Assembly: GCA_002551355.1 (NCBI GenBank)
Contig: NTHE01000014.1
Coordinates: 62,001 to 126,000, forward strand
Length of the DNA: 64,000 nt
Reading direction: 5' to 3'
Origin: Streptomyces sp. man185
GTDB lineage: Bacteria; Actinomycetota; Actinomycetes; Streptomycetales; Streptomycetaceae
Part shown: positions 26,331 through 35,453 of the stretch, piece by piece
How positions within the stretch are numbered: the stretch's first letter is position 1
How the letters are laid out: each line of letters begins with the position of its first letter
The notes under the pieces: generated by a model
Database searches by the model: none
What the model saw: only the letters and a program-made list of their open reading frames with translations
What the model was told of the DNA's origin: nothing
Position numbers and translations under genes: made by a program

Positions 26331-26357
26331 CACCCCCCGGCCGTCGGCCGAGGGGTG
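26331..26357 (-). terminator. Terminator after rnd
   Basis: A 12-base stem with one mismatch (26331-26342 and 26346-26357) and loop GTC, 22 bases beyond the rnd stop on the minus strand. Confidence 0.75.
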
Positions 26358-26379
26358 GTTCGACAGTGCGGGCGTGGGG

Positions 26380-27654
26380 TCAGACGGTGGCGTCCAGCGC
26401 CCGGACCAGGAGTGGGGCGACCTGCTGGATCTGCCAGTTCCGTGCCCCGTATCCGGCGAGGGTGTCCTCGACGGCGCCCGGGGTCGGGTTCTTCGGCGGC
26501 TCCCAGCAGACCCGGCGCACGGTGTCCGGGGTGATCAGGTTCTCCTGGGGCATGTGGAGGCGCTCGGCCAGCTCGGAGACGGCGGTGCGGGCGGCCGAGA
26601 GCCGGGCGGCGGCGGCCGGGTCCTTGTCGGCCCAGGCGCGCGGGGGAGGCGGTCCGGCCGGCTGCTGGCCGGGCTGCGGGAGCGCCGACTCGGGCAGCGC
26701 CTTGGCCCGCTCCACGGCCGCCTGCCACTGCTCCAGCTGACGCCGGCCCATGCGGTGGCCGAATCCCGGCAGTGCGGTCAGGGCCTGCACATCGACCGGC
26801 AGCGCGAGCGCGGCCTCGACGATCGCGGCGTCGCCGAGCACCTTGCCCGGTGAGACGTCGCGGCGCTGGGCGACCTGGTCACGGGTGGTCCACAGCTCCC
26901 GGACGACGGCCATCTGACGACGGCGGCGCACCTTGTGCATGCCCGAGGTGCGGCGCCAGGGGTCCTTGCGGGGCGGGGCCGGCGGCGCGGAGGCGATGGC
27001 GTCGAACTCCTCCCGGGCCCACTCCAGCTTGCCCTGCCGCTCCAGCTCCTCCTCCAGCGCGTCGCGCAGGTCGATCAGGAGCTCGACGTCGAGTGCGGCG
27101 TAGCGCAGCCAGGGCTCGGGCAGCGGGCGGGTGGACCAGTCGACCGCGGAGTGGCCCTTCTCCAGGGCGTACCCGAGGACGTTCTCCACCATCGCGCCGA
27201 GGCCGACGCGCGGGAAGCCCGCGAGCCGTCCGGCCAGCTCGGTGTCGAAGAGCGAGGTGGGGGTCATGCCTATGTCGCGCAGGCACGGCAGGTCCTGGGT
27301 CGCCGCGTGCAGGATCCACTCCGTGCCGCCCAGGGCGGAGCCGAGGCCGGAGAGGTCGGGGCAGCCGACCGGGTCGACCAGGGCGCTGCCCGCGCCCTCG
27401 CGGCGCAGCTGCACGAGGTAGGCGCGCTGGCCGTAGCGGTACCCCGAGGCGCGCTCGGCGTCGACGGCCACCGGGCCGGTGCCCGCGGCGAAGGCCGCGA
27501 TCACCCGGGCGAGGGCGTCGTCGGACGTCACCACCGGGGGAATGCCCTCGCGCGGCTCCAGCAAGGGGATCGGCGCCGGGGCGACGTCGTCCGGGGGAGC
27601 GCCCCCGGTGGTTCGCAGTGAAGTGTCTGCTGCGGTCTCTTGGGCGTCGGTCAC
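26380..27654 (-). CDS. rnd: Ribonuclease D (DEDD exonuclease with HRDC domain)
   Basis: 3'-5' exoribonuclease acting in tRNA and stable-RNA maturation, 424 aa. Exonuclease residues: VAVDAERASG (D, E), HAATQDLPCL (D), and YAALDVELLIDL (final D with upstream Tyr). The HRDC region is visible as RELWTTRDQVAQRRDV followed by SPGKVLGDAAIVEAA. The C-terminal 130 aa are less conserved. The start is GTG 27654. There is no Shine-Dalgarno sequence, but TACCCT lies exactly 6 bases upstream, so the mRNA may be leaderless. It follows a response regulator gene on the same strand, separated by a 30-base palindrome. Confidence 0.92.
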   Translation of the reverse strand: MTDAQETAADTSLRTTGGAPPDDVAPAPIPLLEPREGIPPVVTSDDALARVIAAFAAGTGPVAVDAERASGYRYGQRAYLVQLRREGAGSALVDPVGCPDLSGLGSALGGTEWILHAATQDLPCLRDIGMTPTSLFDTELAGRLAGFPRVGLGAMVENVLGYALEKGHSAVDWSTRPLPEPWLRYAALDVELLIDLRDALEEELERQGKLEWAREEFDAIASAPPAPPRKDPWRRTSGMHKVRRRRQMAVVRELWTTRDQVAQRRDVSPGKVLGDAAIVEAALALPVDVQALTALPGFGHRMGRRQLEQWQAAVERAKALPESALPQPGQQPAGPPPPRAWADKDPAAAARLSAARTAVSELAERLHMPQENLITPDTVRRVCWEPPKNPTPGAVEDTLAGYGARNWQIQQVAPLLVRALDATV

Positions 27655-27682
27655 GTGTCAAGGGTATCTGTGTATGCACGGA

Positions 27683-27712
27683 GCCCGTCGACGGAACGTT
27701 CCGTCGACGGGC
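27683..27712. terminator. 30-base perfect palindrome downstream of the response regulator
   Basis: A palindrome with no central spacer, arms of 15 bases meeting at AACGTT (centre between 27697 and 27698). It lies 57 bases beyond the response-regulator stop and about 29 bases before the rnd start. The simplest reading is a terminator for the regulator. Its exact two-fold symmetry also suits a protein-binding site in front of rnd. Confidence 0.55.
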
Positions 27713-27768
27713 GGCCATGCACGTATTCCAGCCGGAGACGCATCGGTGCACGTCCCGGTGGGGTGCGG

Positions 27769-28431
27769 TCAGTGGATGATGCCCGTCCGCAGGGCGACCG
27801 CGACCATGCCGGCACGGTCTCCGGTGCCGAGCTTGCGGGCGATGCGGGCGAGGTGGGACTTGACGGTCAGGGCGGAGAGGCCCATCGAGACGCCGATGGC
27901 CTTGTTGGACTGGCCTTCGGCGACCAGGCGGAGCACCTCCACCTCACGTCCGGACAGTTCGCGGTAGCCGCCCGGGTGGCTCGGGGAACCGGGAGGCCTG
28001 CGGTGCATGCGGGCCGCGTTGGCGCCGATGGGGGCGACGCCGGGGCGGGTGGGGTGACCGATGTTGGTTCGGGTGCCGGTGACGACGTAGCCCTTCACGC
28101 CGCCCGCGAGGGCGTTGCGAACGGCGCCGATGTCGTCGGCGGCGGAGAGGGCGAGACCGTTGGGCCAGCCTGCGGCGCGGGTCTCGGACAGCAGGGTCAG
28201 CCCGGAACCGTCGGGCAGGTGGACGTCGGCAATGCAGATGTCGCGCGGGTTGCCGACGCGGGGACGTGCCTCCGCGATGGACGACGCCTCGATGACGTCA
28301 CGTACTCCGAGGGCCCACAGATGGCGGGTGACGGTGGAACGGACGCGCGGGTCGGCCACGACGACCATGGCCGTCGGCTTGTTCGGGCGGTAGGCGACCA
28401 GGCTTGCGGGCTGCTCAAGGAGAACGGACAC
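27769..28431 (-). CDS. Orphan response regulator with LuxR/NarL-type HTH
   Basis: Transcription regulator of 220 aa. Receiver region: a phosphoacceptor Asp in ICIADVHLPDGSGLT and the switch Lys in GGVKGYVVTG are present. The acidic pair after the first strand is reduced to one Asp (VVVADPRV), so phosphorylation may be weak or absent. The C-terminal HTH reads ELSGREVEVLRLVAEGQSNK followed by LTVKSHLARIARKLG. GTG 28431 is chosen because AGGAGG is 4 bases upstream. The frame extends to 28509, but the extra residues are Pro-rich and lack a site. No sensor kinase is adjacent. Closely similar proteins are conserved in Streptomyces; the target genes are unknown. Confidence 0.82.
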   Translation of the reverse strand: MSVLLEQPASLVAYRPNKPTAMVVVADPRVRSTVTRHLWALGVRDVIEASSIAEARPRVGNPRDICIADVHLPDGSGLTLLSETRAAGWPNGLALSAADDIGAVRNALAGGVKGYVVTGTRTNIGHPTRPGVAPIGANAARMHRRPPGSPSHPGGYRELSGREVEVLRLVAEGQSNKAIGVSMGLSALTVKSHLARIARKLGTGDRAGMVAVALRTGIIH

Positions 28432-28644
28432 CAGGCCTCCTGGGGGGAGTGGCGGGACGGGCCGGCTCGGGGGATGAAGCCGGGGGGCGAACCGTGCTTG
28501 AAGGGTCATTGACCTCTTCGGCAGCGGACCCGTCCTCCTTTAGGGGAAGATCACGATTTGGTGAGTAACAATTCGGGCAAATAGGACGTGCGATCGATTG
28601 TACGAAAAGAGAGTCGGCGCTTGTGCGATACGGGTGACGGAGTG

Positions 28645-29304
28645 TTACGAAACCTGCGGCCCGCGCCTCTGCGGCAGCGTCACCACTGCCGCGTCCGCCG
28701 GATCCGACGGCGGCAGTCCCGCGATCTGGCACAGCAGATCGCCCCAGGCCATCAGGTGCGACGCCGCGTCCGGCGCTCCGCCCCGCCCCTCGCGCGGCGT
28801 CCACGAGGCGCGGATCTCGATCTGCGTCGCCGGGCGGCGCGCGGACAGCGCACCGAAGTAGTGCGATCCGGCGCGTGTCACCGTCCCCCCGGCCTCTCCG
28901 TACGACAGGCCCCGCGCGTCCAGCGCACCCGTCAGCCAGGACCAGCACACCTCCGGGAGCAGCGGGTCCGCCGCCATCTCCGGCTCCAGCTCCGCCCGGA
29001 CCAGCGTCACCAGCCGGAACGTGCCCTGCCAGGCGTCGTGCCCCGCAGGGTCGTGCAGCAGGACCAGTCTGCCGTCCGCGAGATCGTCCTCGCCGTCCAC
29101 CACCGCCGCCTCCAGGGCGAACGCGTGCGGAGCGAGGCGCTGGGGCGGCCTGGTCGCCTCCACCTCCAACTCCGGGCGCAGCCGCGCGGAGCGCAGCGCG
29201 TCGACCGCCGCCAGGAACGCGGGCGGCACGGAAGGACCCTCCGCACGGTCCTTGCTGTCAACGCCGTCGGAATGATCGGAAAACTGTCCCTGAGCCGGAG
29301 CCAT
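28645..29304 (-). CDS. DUF3000 family protein
   Basis: Predicted 219-aa cytoplasmic protein that matches the actinobacterial DUF3000 family by recall. The conserved core runs from VPPAFLAAVDALRSARLRPE through ALEAAVVDGEDDLADGRLVL to EVCWSWLTGALDARGL. It contains no recognised catalytic motif. It is divergent from hemE with 92 bases between the starts, a pairing that I recall as common in actinomycetes. A link to haem synthesis would be inference. The start at 29304 lacks a good ribosome site. Confidence 0.7.
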   Translation of the reverse strand: MAPAQGQFSDHSDGVDSKDRAEGPSVPPAFLAAVDALRSARLRPELEVEATRPPQRLAPHAFALEAAVVDGEDDLADGRLVLLHDPAGHDAWQGTFRLVTLVRAELEPEMAADPLLPEVCWSWLTGALDARGLSYGEAGGTVTRAGSHYFGALSARRPATQIEIRASWTPREGRGGAPDAASHLMAWGDLLCQIAGLPPSDPADAAVVTLPQRRGPQVS

Positions 29305-29396
29305 GCGGGGAAGAGTAGGCGGAAGGCGGGCCTCGCGCAGGGAGAGACACCCGTGCGGGGCCGGGCTCCTTCGGCATGCGTGCGAAGATTCTGTGC

Positions 29397-30494
29397 GTGA
29401 GTGCCAACGACAGCCCTTCGGGCCAGCAGACGACGACCTCCGCCAGCCTCGACGCGGTCCGCCACGCCACCCACGACTCGGCGTTCCTGAAGGCCTGCCG
29501 GCGCGAACCGGTGCCGCACACGCCGGTCTGGTTCATGCGCCAGGCGGGGCGCTCGCTGCCCGAGTACCTGAAGGTCCGCGAGGGCATCGCGATGCTCGAC
29601 TCCTGCATGATGCCGGAGCTGGTCACCGAGATCACCCTGCAGCCCGTACGCCGCCACAAGGTCGACGCCGCGATCTACTTCAGCGACATCGTCGTGCCCC
29701 TGAAGGCCATCGGCATCGACCTCGACATCAAGCCCGGCGTCGGCCCCGTCATCGCCGAACCGATCCGCACCCGCGCCGACCTCGCCCGGCTGCGCGACCT
29801 CACCCCCGAGGACGTCCCGTACGTCACCGAGGCCATCGGGATGCTCACCGCCGAGCTGGGCGCCACCCCGCTCATCGGCTTCGCCGGGGCCCCCTTCACG
29901 CTGGCCAGCTACCTCGTCGAGGGCGGCCCCTCGCGCAACCACGAGCGCACCAAGGCCATGATGTACGGCGACCCGCAGCTCTGGGCCGACCTCGTGGACC
30001 GACTCGCGGAGATCACCGGCGCGTTCCTCAAGGTCCAGATCGAGGCCGGCGCCTCCGCCGTCCAGCTCTTCGACTCCTGGGTCGGCGCGCTGGCTCCCGC
30101 CGACTACCGCCGCGCGGTGCTCCCCGCCTCCGCGAAGGTCTTCGACGCCGTCGCCCCCTACGGCGTCCCCCGCATCCACTTCGGCGTCGGCACCGGCGAA
30201 CTGCTCGGCCTGATGGGCGAGGCCGGCGCGGACGTCGTCGGCGTCGACTGGCGGGTCCCGCTGGACGAGGCCGCCCGCCGCGTCGGCCCCGGCAAGGCGC
30301 TCCAGGGCAACCTCGACCCGGCCGTGCTGTACGCGCCTACCCCGGCCGTCGAGGAGAAGACCCGCGAGGTGCTGGACGCCGCCGCAGGGCTTGAGGGCCA
30401 CGTCTTCAACCTGGGCCACGGCGTCATGCCGACCATGGACCCGGACGCGCTCACCCGCCTCGTGAGTCACGTCCACGAGCAGACCGCGCGCTGA
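29397..30494 (+). CDS. hemE: Uroporphyrinogen decarboxylase
   Basis: Converts uroporphyrinogen III to coproporphyrinogen III, about 365 aa. Motifs: the N-terminal signature [19 protein letters not shown] (substrate-binding Arg), [15 protein letters not shown] (catalytic Asp), [16 protein letters not shown] (second signature), and NLGHGVMP with the late conserved His. GTG 29397 is preferred: residues before it do not belong to the family, and AAGATT lies 6 bases upstream, suggesting a leaderless start. ATG 29376 is the alternative. It is the first of three haem genes in the window. The others (hemY, hemQ) are 2.6 kb downstream, separated by two minus-strand genes. Confidence 0.95.
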   Translation: MSANDSPSGQQTTTSASLDAVRHATHDSAFLKACRREPVPHTPVWFMRQAGRSLPEYLKVREGIAMLDSCMMPELVTEITLQPVRRHKVDAAIYFSDIVVPLKAIGIDLDIKPGVGPVIAEPIRTRADLARLRDLTPEDVPYVTEAIGMLTAELGATPLIGFAGAPFTLASYLVEGGPSRNHERTKAMMYGDPQLWADLVDRLAEITGAFLKVQIEAGASAVQLFDSWVGALAPADYRRAVLPASAKVFDAVAPYGVPRIHFGVGTGELLGLMGEAGADVVGVDWRVPLDEAARRVGPGKALQGNLDPAVLYAPTPAVEEKTREVLDAAAGLEGHVFNLGHGVMPTMDPDALTRLVSHVHEQTAR

Positions 30495-30508
30495 AGCACC
30501 GCAACCAC

Positions 30509-30535
30509 GGGGGCCGGCCGGGAAAGCCGGCCCCC
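30509..30535. terminator. Terminator between hemE and the convergent oxidoreductase
   Basis: Perfect 10-base arms (30509-30518 and 30526-30535) with a 7-base loop, between two convergent stop codons. It probably serves both directions. Confidence 0.8.
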
Positions 30536-30540
30536 GGCGC

Positions 30541-31929
30541 TCAGCTCCCTGCCCCCCGCACCGCCGCGACCGTCTTGCGCGCGGCCACCAGCACCGGGTC
30601 CCAGACCGGCGAGAACGGCGGCGCGTAGCCGAGGTCGAGCGCCGTCATCTGCTCCACCGTCATCCCGGCCGTCAGTGCCACCGCCGCCACGTCCACCCGC
30701 TTCGCCGACCCCTCGCGGCCGACGATCTGCACCCCGAGCAGCCGGCCCGTGCGCAGCTCCGCGATCATCTTCACCGTCATCGGCTTCGCCCCCGGGTAGT
30801 ACCCCGCCCGCTGCGTCGACTCGATCGTCGCCGTGACATAGCGCAGCCCGACCGCGCGGGCGTCCTTCTCCCGCAGCCCGGTCCGGGCGATCTCCAGGTC
30901 GCAGACCTTGCTCACCGCCGTACCGACCACGCCCGGGAACGTGCCGTAGCCGCCCCCGACGTTGGAACCGATCACCTGGCCGTGCTTGTTGGCGTGGGTG
31001 CCCAGCGCGATGTGCCGGGTGCGGCACGCCACCAGGTCCAGGACCTCCACGCAGTCGCCGCCCGCCCAGATGTTCTCCTGGCCCACCACCCGCATGGCCA
31101 GGTCCGTGAGCAGTCCGCCGTGCGGGCCCACCGGCAGCCCCGCGTCGCGCGCGAGCGCCGTCTCCGGCTCCACGCCGATGCCGAGGACCACCACGTCCGC
31201 CGGATACGTCCCCGCGTCCGTCGCCACCTCGCTCACCCGGCCGTCCGGACCGGTGAGGATCTCGGTCACGGCCGCCCCGTTGACCGTGGTGATGCCCAGC
31301 CCGTCCATCGCCTCGTGGACGAGCCGCCCCATGTCCGGGTCGAGCGTCGCCATCGGCTGCTCGCCGCGGTTGAGGACGGTCACCTCGAAGCCTCGCTTGA
31401 GCATCGCCTCGGCCATCTCGACGCCGATGTACCCCGCGCCGACCACGACCGCCCGGCGGGTCTCCCCGGTACCCAGGGCGTCCAGCGAGTCCAGGAGCGC
31501 CTGCCCGTCGTCCAGGGTCTGCACCCCGTGCACCCCGGCCGCGTCCATCCCGGGCAGCGCCGGGCGTACCGGACGGGCGCCGGTGGCGATCACCAGCTTG
31601 TCGAAGCCCGTCCAGTACGTCTGCCCGCTCTCCCGGTCCAGCGCCTTCACCCGCTGCCCGGCCACGTCCAGTTCGGTCACCTCGGTCCGCATCCGCAGAT
31701 CGATGTCCCGCTCCCGGTGCTCCTCGGGGGTGCGGGCGATCAGGTCGTCCCGGGCCTCGACGTCGCCGCTCACCCAGTACGGGATGCCGCACGCGGAGTA
31801 CGAGGTGAAGTGCCCGCGCTCGAAGGCGACGATCTCCAGGTCGGCCGGCCCCTTCAGCCTGCGGGCCTGTGACGCGGCGGACATGCCCGCCGCGTCACCG
31901 CCGATGACCACCAGTCGCTCCGCTGCCAT
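30541..31929 (-). CDS. FAD-dependent pyridine nucleotide-disulfide oxidoreductase (CoA-disulfide reductase/NADH oxidase-like)
   Basis: Flavoprotein of 462 aa. FAD-binding LVVIGGDAAGMSAASQARR is at the N-terminus. The single redox Cys in TSYSACGIPYWVSG (about 40-53) is typical of the class that includes CoA-disulfide reductase, NADH oxidase and persulfide reductase. NAD(P)-binding AVVVGAGYIGVEMAEAML, the second FAD motif ENIWAGGDCVE and the dimerisation domain are complete. There is no C-terminal rhodanese domain. The substrate cannot be decided, and mycothiol-using actinomycetes may use it differently from CoA-based bacteria. It converges with hemE. Confidence 0.85.
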   Translation of the reverse strand: MAAERLVVIGGDAAGMSAASQARRLKGPADLEIVAFERGHFTSYSACGIPYWVSGDVEARDDLIARTPEEHRERDIDLRMRTEVTELDVAGQRVKALDRESGQTYWTGFDKLVIATGARPVRPALPGMDAAGVHGVQTLDDGQALLDSLDALGTGETRRAVVVGAGYIGVEMAEAMLKRGFEVTVLNRGEQPMATLDPDMGRLVHEAMDGLGITTVNGAAVTEILTGPDGRVSEVATDAGTYPADVVVLGIGVEPETALARDAGLPVGPHGGLLTDLAMRVVGQENIWAGGDCVEVLDLVACRTRHIALGTHANKHGQVIGSNVGGGYGTFPGVVGTAVSKVCDLEIARTGLREKDARAVGLRYVTATIESTQRAGYYPGAKPMTVKMIAELRTGRLLGVQIVGREGSAKRVDVAAVALTAGMTVEQMTALDLGYAPPFSPVWDPVLVAARKTVAAVRGAGS

Positions 31930-31996
31930 GCCGGGTCCCTTTCGCCGGTTCGCCGCATCGGCGAATCAAGGCCCCACGCTACGACGCCCGAGCGGT

Positions 31997-32977
31997 TCAG
32001 GAGGCCGGGGCGCCGTCCTTCCCGGCCGCGGGCGCGGTAACCACCGGAGCGGTACGACGGGCCGCCCTGCGCTTGCGCAGCACCCGCCAGGCCACCACGG
32101 CCAGGGCGGCGGTGAGCAGGAACGGGAACGCGGCCCCGAACGCCACAGTGATCCACCGCAGCATCGTCACGAACGCGTCCCAGCCGCCGCCCAGCGCGTC
32201 CAGGAACCCGGGGTCGTCCTCCTTCTCCCCGTCGTCGCCCGGGGCGTCCGGCGGCGTCAGGTCCAGGGTGATCGTCGCCAGCGAGGTGCGGTCCTTCAGG
32301 CTCGCCTGCTGGGCCAGCAGCGACTCCAGGTCAGACTGACGGCTGCTCAGCTCGCCCTCCAGGGCGACCACATCGCTGATCTTCTCCGCCTTGTCCATCA
32401 GCTCCCGCACCCGTGCCACGCTCGCGCGCTGGGTGGAGATCCGGCTGTCCACGTCGACCACCTGGTCGGTGACGTCCTTCGCGTTCGAGGTGCGCGACAG
32501 CAGCTTCCCCGAACCGGACAGCTCCCGCAGCACCTCCTGGAACCGCTCCTGCGGCACCCGGAGCACCAGGTGCGAGGTCTCGTAGGTGTCGTCGAGCCGC
32601 TCGGTGTTCTCCGACGCGACCAGGCCCCCCGCGCCCTCGGCCACGCCGCGCGCGGCGGCCACCGCCTTCGGCACGCTCCTCACCTCGACGGAGAGCGTGG
32701 CCGTCCGGATGACATGGGAGGCGCCCGGCTTCGGCGCCGCCTTCTTCCCGGCCGCCTTCCCGTCCGCCTGCTGCTCGGCGGAGGAGGCCCCCGCCCCGTC
32801 CTCGTCCGCGAACCCCTCGCGCGGCGCGGACTTTCCGTCCGCCGCCTTCGCCCCGCTGTCCGACGCGTCGCCCGCCGCCCCGCAGCCGCCGACGGCGAGA
32901 AGGAGGCCGAGCGCCCCGGCGACGAGTGCGGCCCGCCCCCGGACGAAGGATCGATCGATTCTGCTGTCCACACGCAT
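31997..32977 (-). CDS. DUF4349 lipoprotein
   Basis: A 326-aa surface lipoprotein. The signal ends in a lipobox AVGGC (Cys about residue 32), followed by a long Ala/Gly/Lys/Ser-rich linker. The DUF4349 core starts at VIRTATLSVEVRSVPKAVAA and includes HLVLRVPQERFQEVLREL. A coiled coil follows (about 195-245: STQRASVARVRELMDKAEKI, then DVVALEGELSSRQSDLESLL). A C-terminal membrane helix and a basic tail end it, so the chain would be held at both ends. ATG 32977 has GGGGGGA upstream. Function is unknown. The coiled coil suggests oligomerisation or envelope tethering. Confidence 0.8.
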   Translation of the reverse strand: MRVDSRIDRSFVRGRAALVAGALGLLLAVGGCGAAGDASDSGAKAADGKSAPREGFADEDGAGASSAEQQADGKAAGKKAAPKPGASHVIRTATLSVEVRSVPKAVAAARGVAEGAGGLVASENTERLDDTYETSHLVLRVPQERFQEVLRELSGSGKLLSRTSNAKDVTDQVVDVDSRISTQRASVARVRELMDKAEKISDVVALEGELSSRQSDLESLLAQQASLKDRTSLATITLDLTPPDAPGDDGEKEDDPGFLDALGGGWDAFVTMLRWITVAFGAAFPFLLTAALAVVAWRVLRKRRAARRTAPVVTAPAAGKDGAPAS

Positions 32978-33103
32978 AACGGGTCCCCCCAGGACGTCGG
33001 TTGACGGTGACTGTTCGACGTGGCGGCCTCGCCGCGGGTTGCCGCCCGCCGGTTTCGAAGTGGTCACGGTCGGGACGCGGTACGGGTTTGAGAGAGTGGA
33101 CCC

Positions 33104-34567
33104 ATGCAGCGTTCTCAACAACGTGCGGAAACGCCCCCGGGCCACGTCGTCGTCATCGGCGGTGGCATCGCCGGCCTGGCGGCCGCCCACCGCCTGGTCG
33201 CCACCGGACTGCGGGTCACCCTCCTGGAGGCCACGGACCGGCTCGGCGGCAAGCTCATGACCGGCGAGATCGCGGGCGTCCAGGTCGACCTGGGGGCCGA
33301 GTCGATGCTCGCCCGGCGCCCCGAGGCAGTCGCCCTGGCCGAGGCGGTGGGCCTCGCCGGCCGCCTCCAGCCGCCCGCCACCGCCACCGCGTCGCTCTGG
33401 ACGCGCGACGCGCTGCGCCCCATGCCCAAGGGCCACGTCATGGGCGTTCCCGGCGACCCGGCGGTCCTCGGCGAGGTGCTGTCGCCGCAGGGCCTGGCCC
33501 GGATCGCCGAGGAGCGCGACCTCACCCCGACGCCGGTCGGCGACGACGTCGCGGTCGGCGCGTACGTCGCCGACCGGCTCGGCCGCGAGGTCGTGGACCG
33601 GCTGGTGGAGCCCCTCCTCGGCGGGGTCTACGCGGGCGACGCCTACCGGATCTCGATGCGCGCCGCCGTCCCCCAGCTCTTCGAGGCCGTGAAGGAGGGG
33701 GGCCCGCTGCTGGACGCCGTACGCCGTATTCAGGAACGGGCCGCCGCCCGGCAGCAGACCGGCCCCGTCTTCCAGGGCATCGCGGGCGGCATCGGCACCC
33801 TCCCGGCCGCCGTGGGCGACGCCGTCCGGGCCGGCGGCGGCGAGATCCTCGCCGAGACCCCCGTCCTCGGTCTCACCCGTACGGAAGCGGGCTGGGCCGT
33901 CCGCACCGACACCGGGACCATCGCCGCCGACGGCATCGTCCTGGCCACCCCCGCCTGGTCCGCCGGCACCCTGCTGGCCGCCGAGTCCCCGGCCGCCTCC
34001 GCCGAGCTGTCCGGCGTCGAGTACGCCTCGATGGCCCTGGTCACCCTGGCCTTCCGGCGGACCGACATCGAGCGGTACGAGACCCTGCGCGGCCGTTCCG
34101 GCTTCCTCGTACCGCCGGTCGACGGGCACACGATCAAGGCGTCCACGTTCTCCAGCAACAAGTGGCAGTGGGTCGCCGACGCCGCCCCCGACCTGTTCGT
34201 GCTCCGCACCTCCGTCGGCCGGTACGGCGAGGAGGACCACCTCCACCGGGAGGACGAGGAACTCGTCGCCGTCTCCCTGCGCGACCTCGCCGCCGCCACC
34301 GGCCTCACCGCCCGGCCCGTGGACTCCGAGGTCACCCGCTGGATCGGCGGCCTGCCGCAGTACCCGGTCGGCCACCTCGCCCGGGTCGCCCGCATCCGCG
34401 ACGAGGTCGCCAAGCTGCCCGCGCTGCGGGTCTGCGGAGCGGTCTACGACGGGGTCGGCATCCCCGCCTGCGTCGCGAGCGCGCACCGCGCGGCCGACGA
34501 GATCGCGAGCGAGATCATCGCCACGCCGACCCTGGTTCGGGGCACGGGGAGCGAGGCGGGACAATAG
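33104..34567 (+). CDS. hemY: Coproporphyrinogen III oxidase / protoporphyrinogen oxidase family (HemY, CgoX)
   Basis: FAD enzyme of 487 aa. The N-terminal dinucleotide fold is [19 protein letters not shown], followed by [20 protein letters not shown] and [20 protein letters not shown] typical of HemY. The C-terminal FAD motif includes [20 protein letters not shown]. In actinobacteria this family is known to oxidise coproporphyrinogen III to coproporphyrin III (coproporphyrin-dependent pathway) rather than protoporphyrinogen. The next gene, 4 bases downstream, is HemQ/ChdC, which supports that reading. Some databases call it hemG, but it is not related to E. coli HemG. Confidence 0.92.
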   Translation: MQRSQQRAETPPGHVVVIGGGIAGLAAAHRLVATGLRVTLLEATDRLGGKLMTGEIAGVQVDLGAESMLARRPEAVALAEAVGLAGRLQPPATATASLWTRDALRPMPKGHVMGVPGDPAVLGEVLSPQGLARIAEERDLTPTPVGDDVAVGAYVADRLGREVVDRLVEPLLGGVYAGDAYRISMRAAVPQLFEAVKEGGPLLDAVRRIQERAAARQQTGPVFQGIAGGIGTLPAAVGDAVRAGGGEILAETPVLGLTRTEAGWAVRTDTGTIAADGIVLATPAWSAGTLLAAESPAASAELSGVEYASMALVTLAFRRTDIERYETLRGRSGFLVPPVDGHTIKASTFSSNKWQWVADAAPDLFVLRTSVGRYGEEDHLHREDEELVAVSLRDLAAATGLTARPVDSEVTRWIGGLPQYPVGHLARVARIRDEVAKLPALRVCGAVYDGVGIPACVASAHRAADEIASEIIATPTLVRGTGSEAGQ

Positions 34568-34571
34568 CCGT

Positions 34572-35300
34572 ATGAGTGCTCCTGAGACTGTGACATCAAG
34601 CAAGAGTCCGAACGCCGGCAAGAAGGCCAAGGACCTCAACGAGGTCATCCGCTACACCCTGTGGTCGGTCTTCAAACTCCGCGACGTGCTCCCGCTGGAC
34701 CGCGCGGGGTACGCGGACGAGGTCCAGGAGCTGTTCGACCAGCTCGCGGCGAAGGACATCACCGTCCGGGGCACCTACGACCTGTCCGGGCTGCGCGCGG
34801 ACGCGGACATCATGATCTGGTGGCACGCCGAGACGTCGGACGAGCTCCAGGAGGCGTACAACCTCTTCCGGCGCACCAAGCTCGGCCGCGCGCTCGACCC
34901 GGTCTGGTCGAACATGGCGCTGCACCGCCCCGCCGAGTTCAACAAGTCGCACATCCCGGCGTTCCTCGCCGACGAGACGCCGCGCGACTACATCAGCGTC
35001 TACCCCTTCGTCCGGTCCTACGACTGGTACCTGCTGCCCGACGAGGACCGCCGCCGCATGCTCGCGGACCACGGCAAGATGGCCCGGGGCTACCCGGACG
35101 TCCGCGCCAACACCGTCGCCTCGTTCTCGCTCGGCGACTACGAGTGGATCCTGGCCTTCGAGGCGGACGAGCTGTACCGCATCGTCGACCTGATGCGTCA
35201 CCTGCGCGCCTCCGAGGCACGGCTCCACGTGCGCGAGGAGGTCCCGTTCTACACGGGCCGCAGGAAGAGCGTCGCAGACCTGGTGGCCGGGCTCGCATAA
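34572..35300 (+). CDS. hemQ: Coproheme decarboxylase (HemQ/ChdC), chlorite dismutase-like
   Basis: Last enzyme of the coproporphyrin-dependent haem pathway: decarboxylates Fe-coproporphyrin III to haem b using peroxide. The protein is 242 aa. The catalytic Tyr lies in [17 protein letters not shown] (about residues 138-154), and the proximal haem ligand is probably the His in [17 protein letters not shown]. The chlorite-dismutase Arg is not in its usual place, as expected for ChdC. It sits 4 bases after the hemY stop and is co-transcribed. The product of hemY is metallated by a ferrochelatase not in this window before this step. Confidence 0.94.
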   Translation: MSAPETVTSSKSPNAGKKAKDLNEVIRYTLWSVFKLRDVLPLDRAGYADEVQELFDQLAAKDITVRGTYDLSGLRADADIMIWWHAETSDELQEAYNLFRRTKLGRALDPVWSNMALHRPAEFNKSHIPAFLADETPRDYISVYPFVRSYDWYLLPDEDRRRMLADHGKMARGYPDVRANTVASFSLGDYEWILAFEADELYRIVDLMRHLRASEARLHVREEVPFYTGRRKSVADLVAGLA

Positions 35301-35399
35301 CCAGCGAGTCCCGCACCACCCCAACCCGGAAGATCAGAGGGACGGGCACCGGGCACCGACCGTGCCGCCCGCCTCTCCAGCGACACCGGGTTCGGCTTC

Positions 35400-35434
35400 G
35401 GGGGCCGTCGCACCGTGAAGGTGCGGCGGCCCCC
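35400..35434. terminator. Terminator after hemQ
   Basis: A 15-base stem with one wobble pair (35400-35414 and 35420-35434), loop GTGAA, between hemQ and the convergent peptidase gene. Confidence 0.88.
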
Positions 35435-35453
35435 GCTCCGTACGACCTCGACG

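Noticed and set aside
32978..34648. Extension of the DUF4349 lipoprotein frame to 883 codons
   Set aside because: It runs antisense through hemY; the lipoprotein signal peptide starts at 32977.
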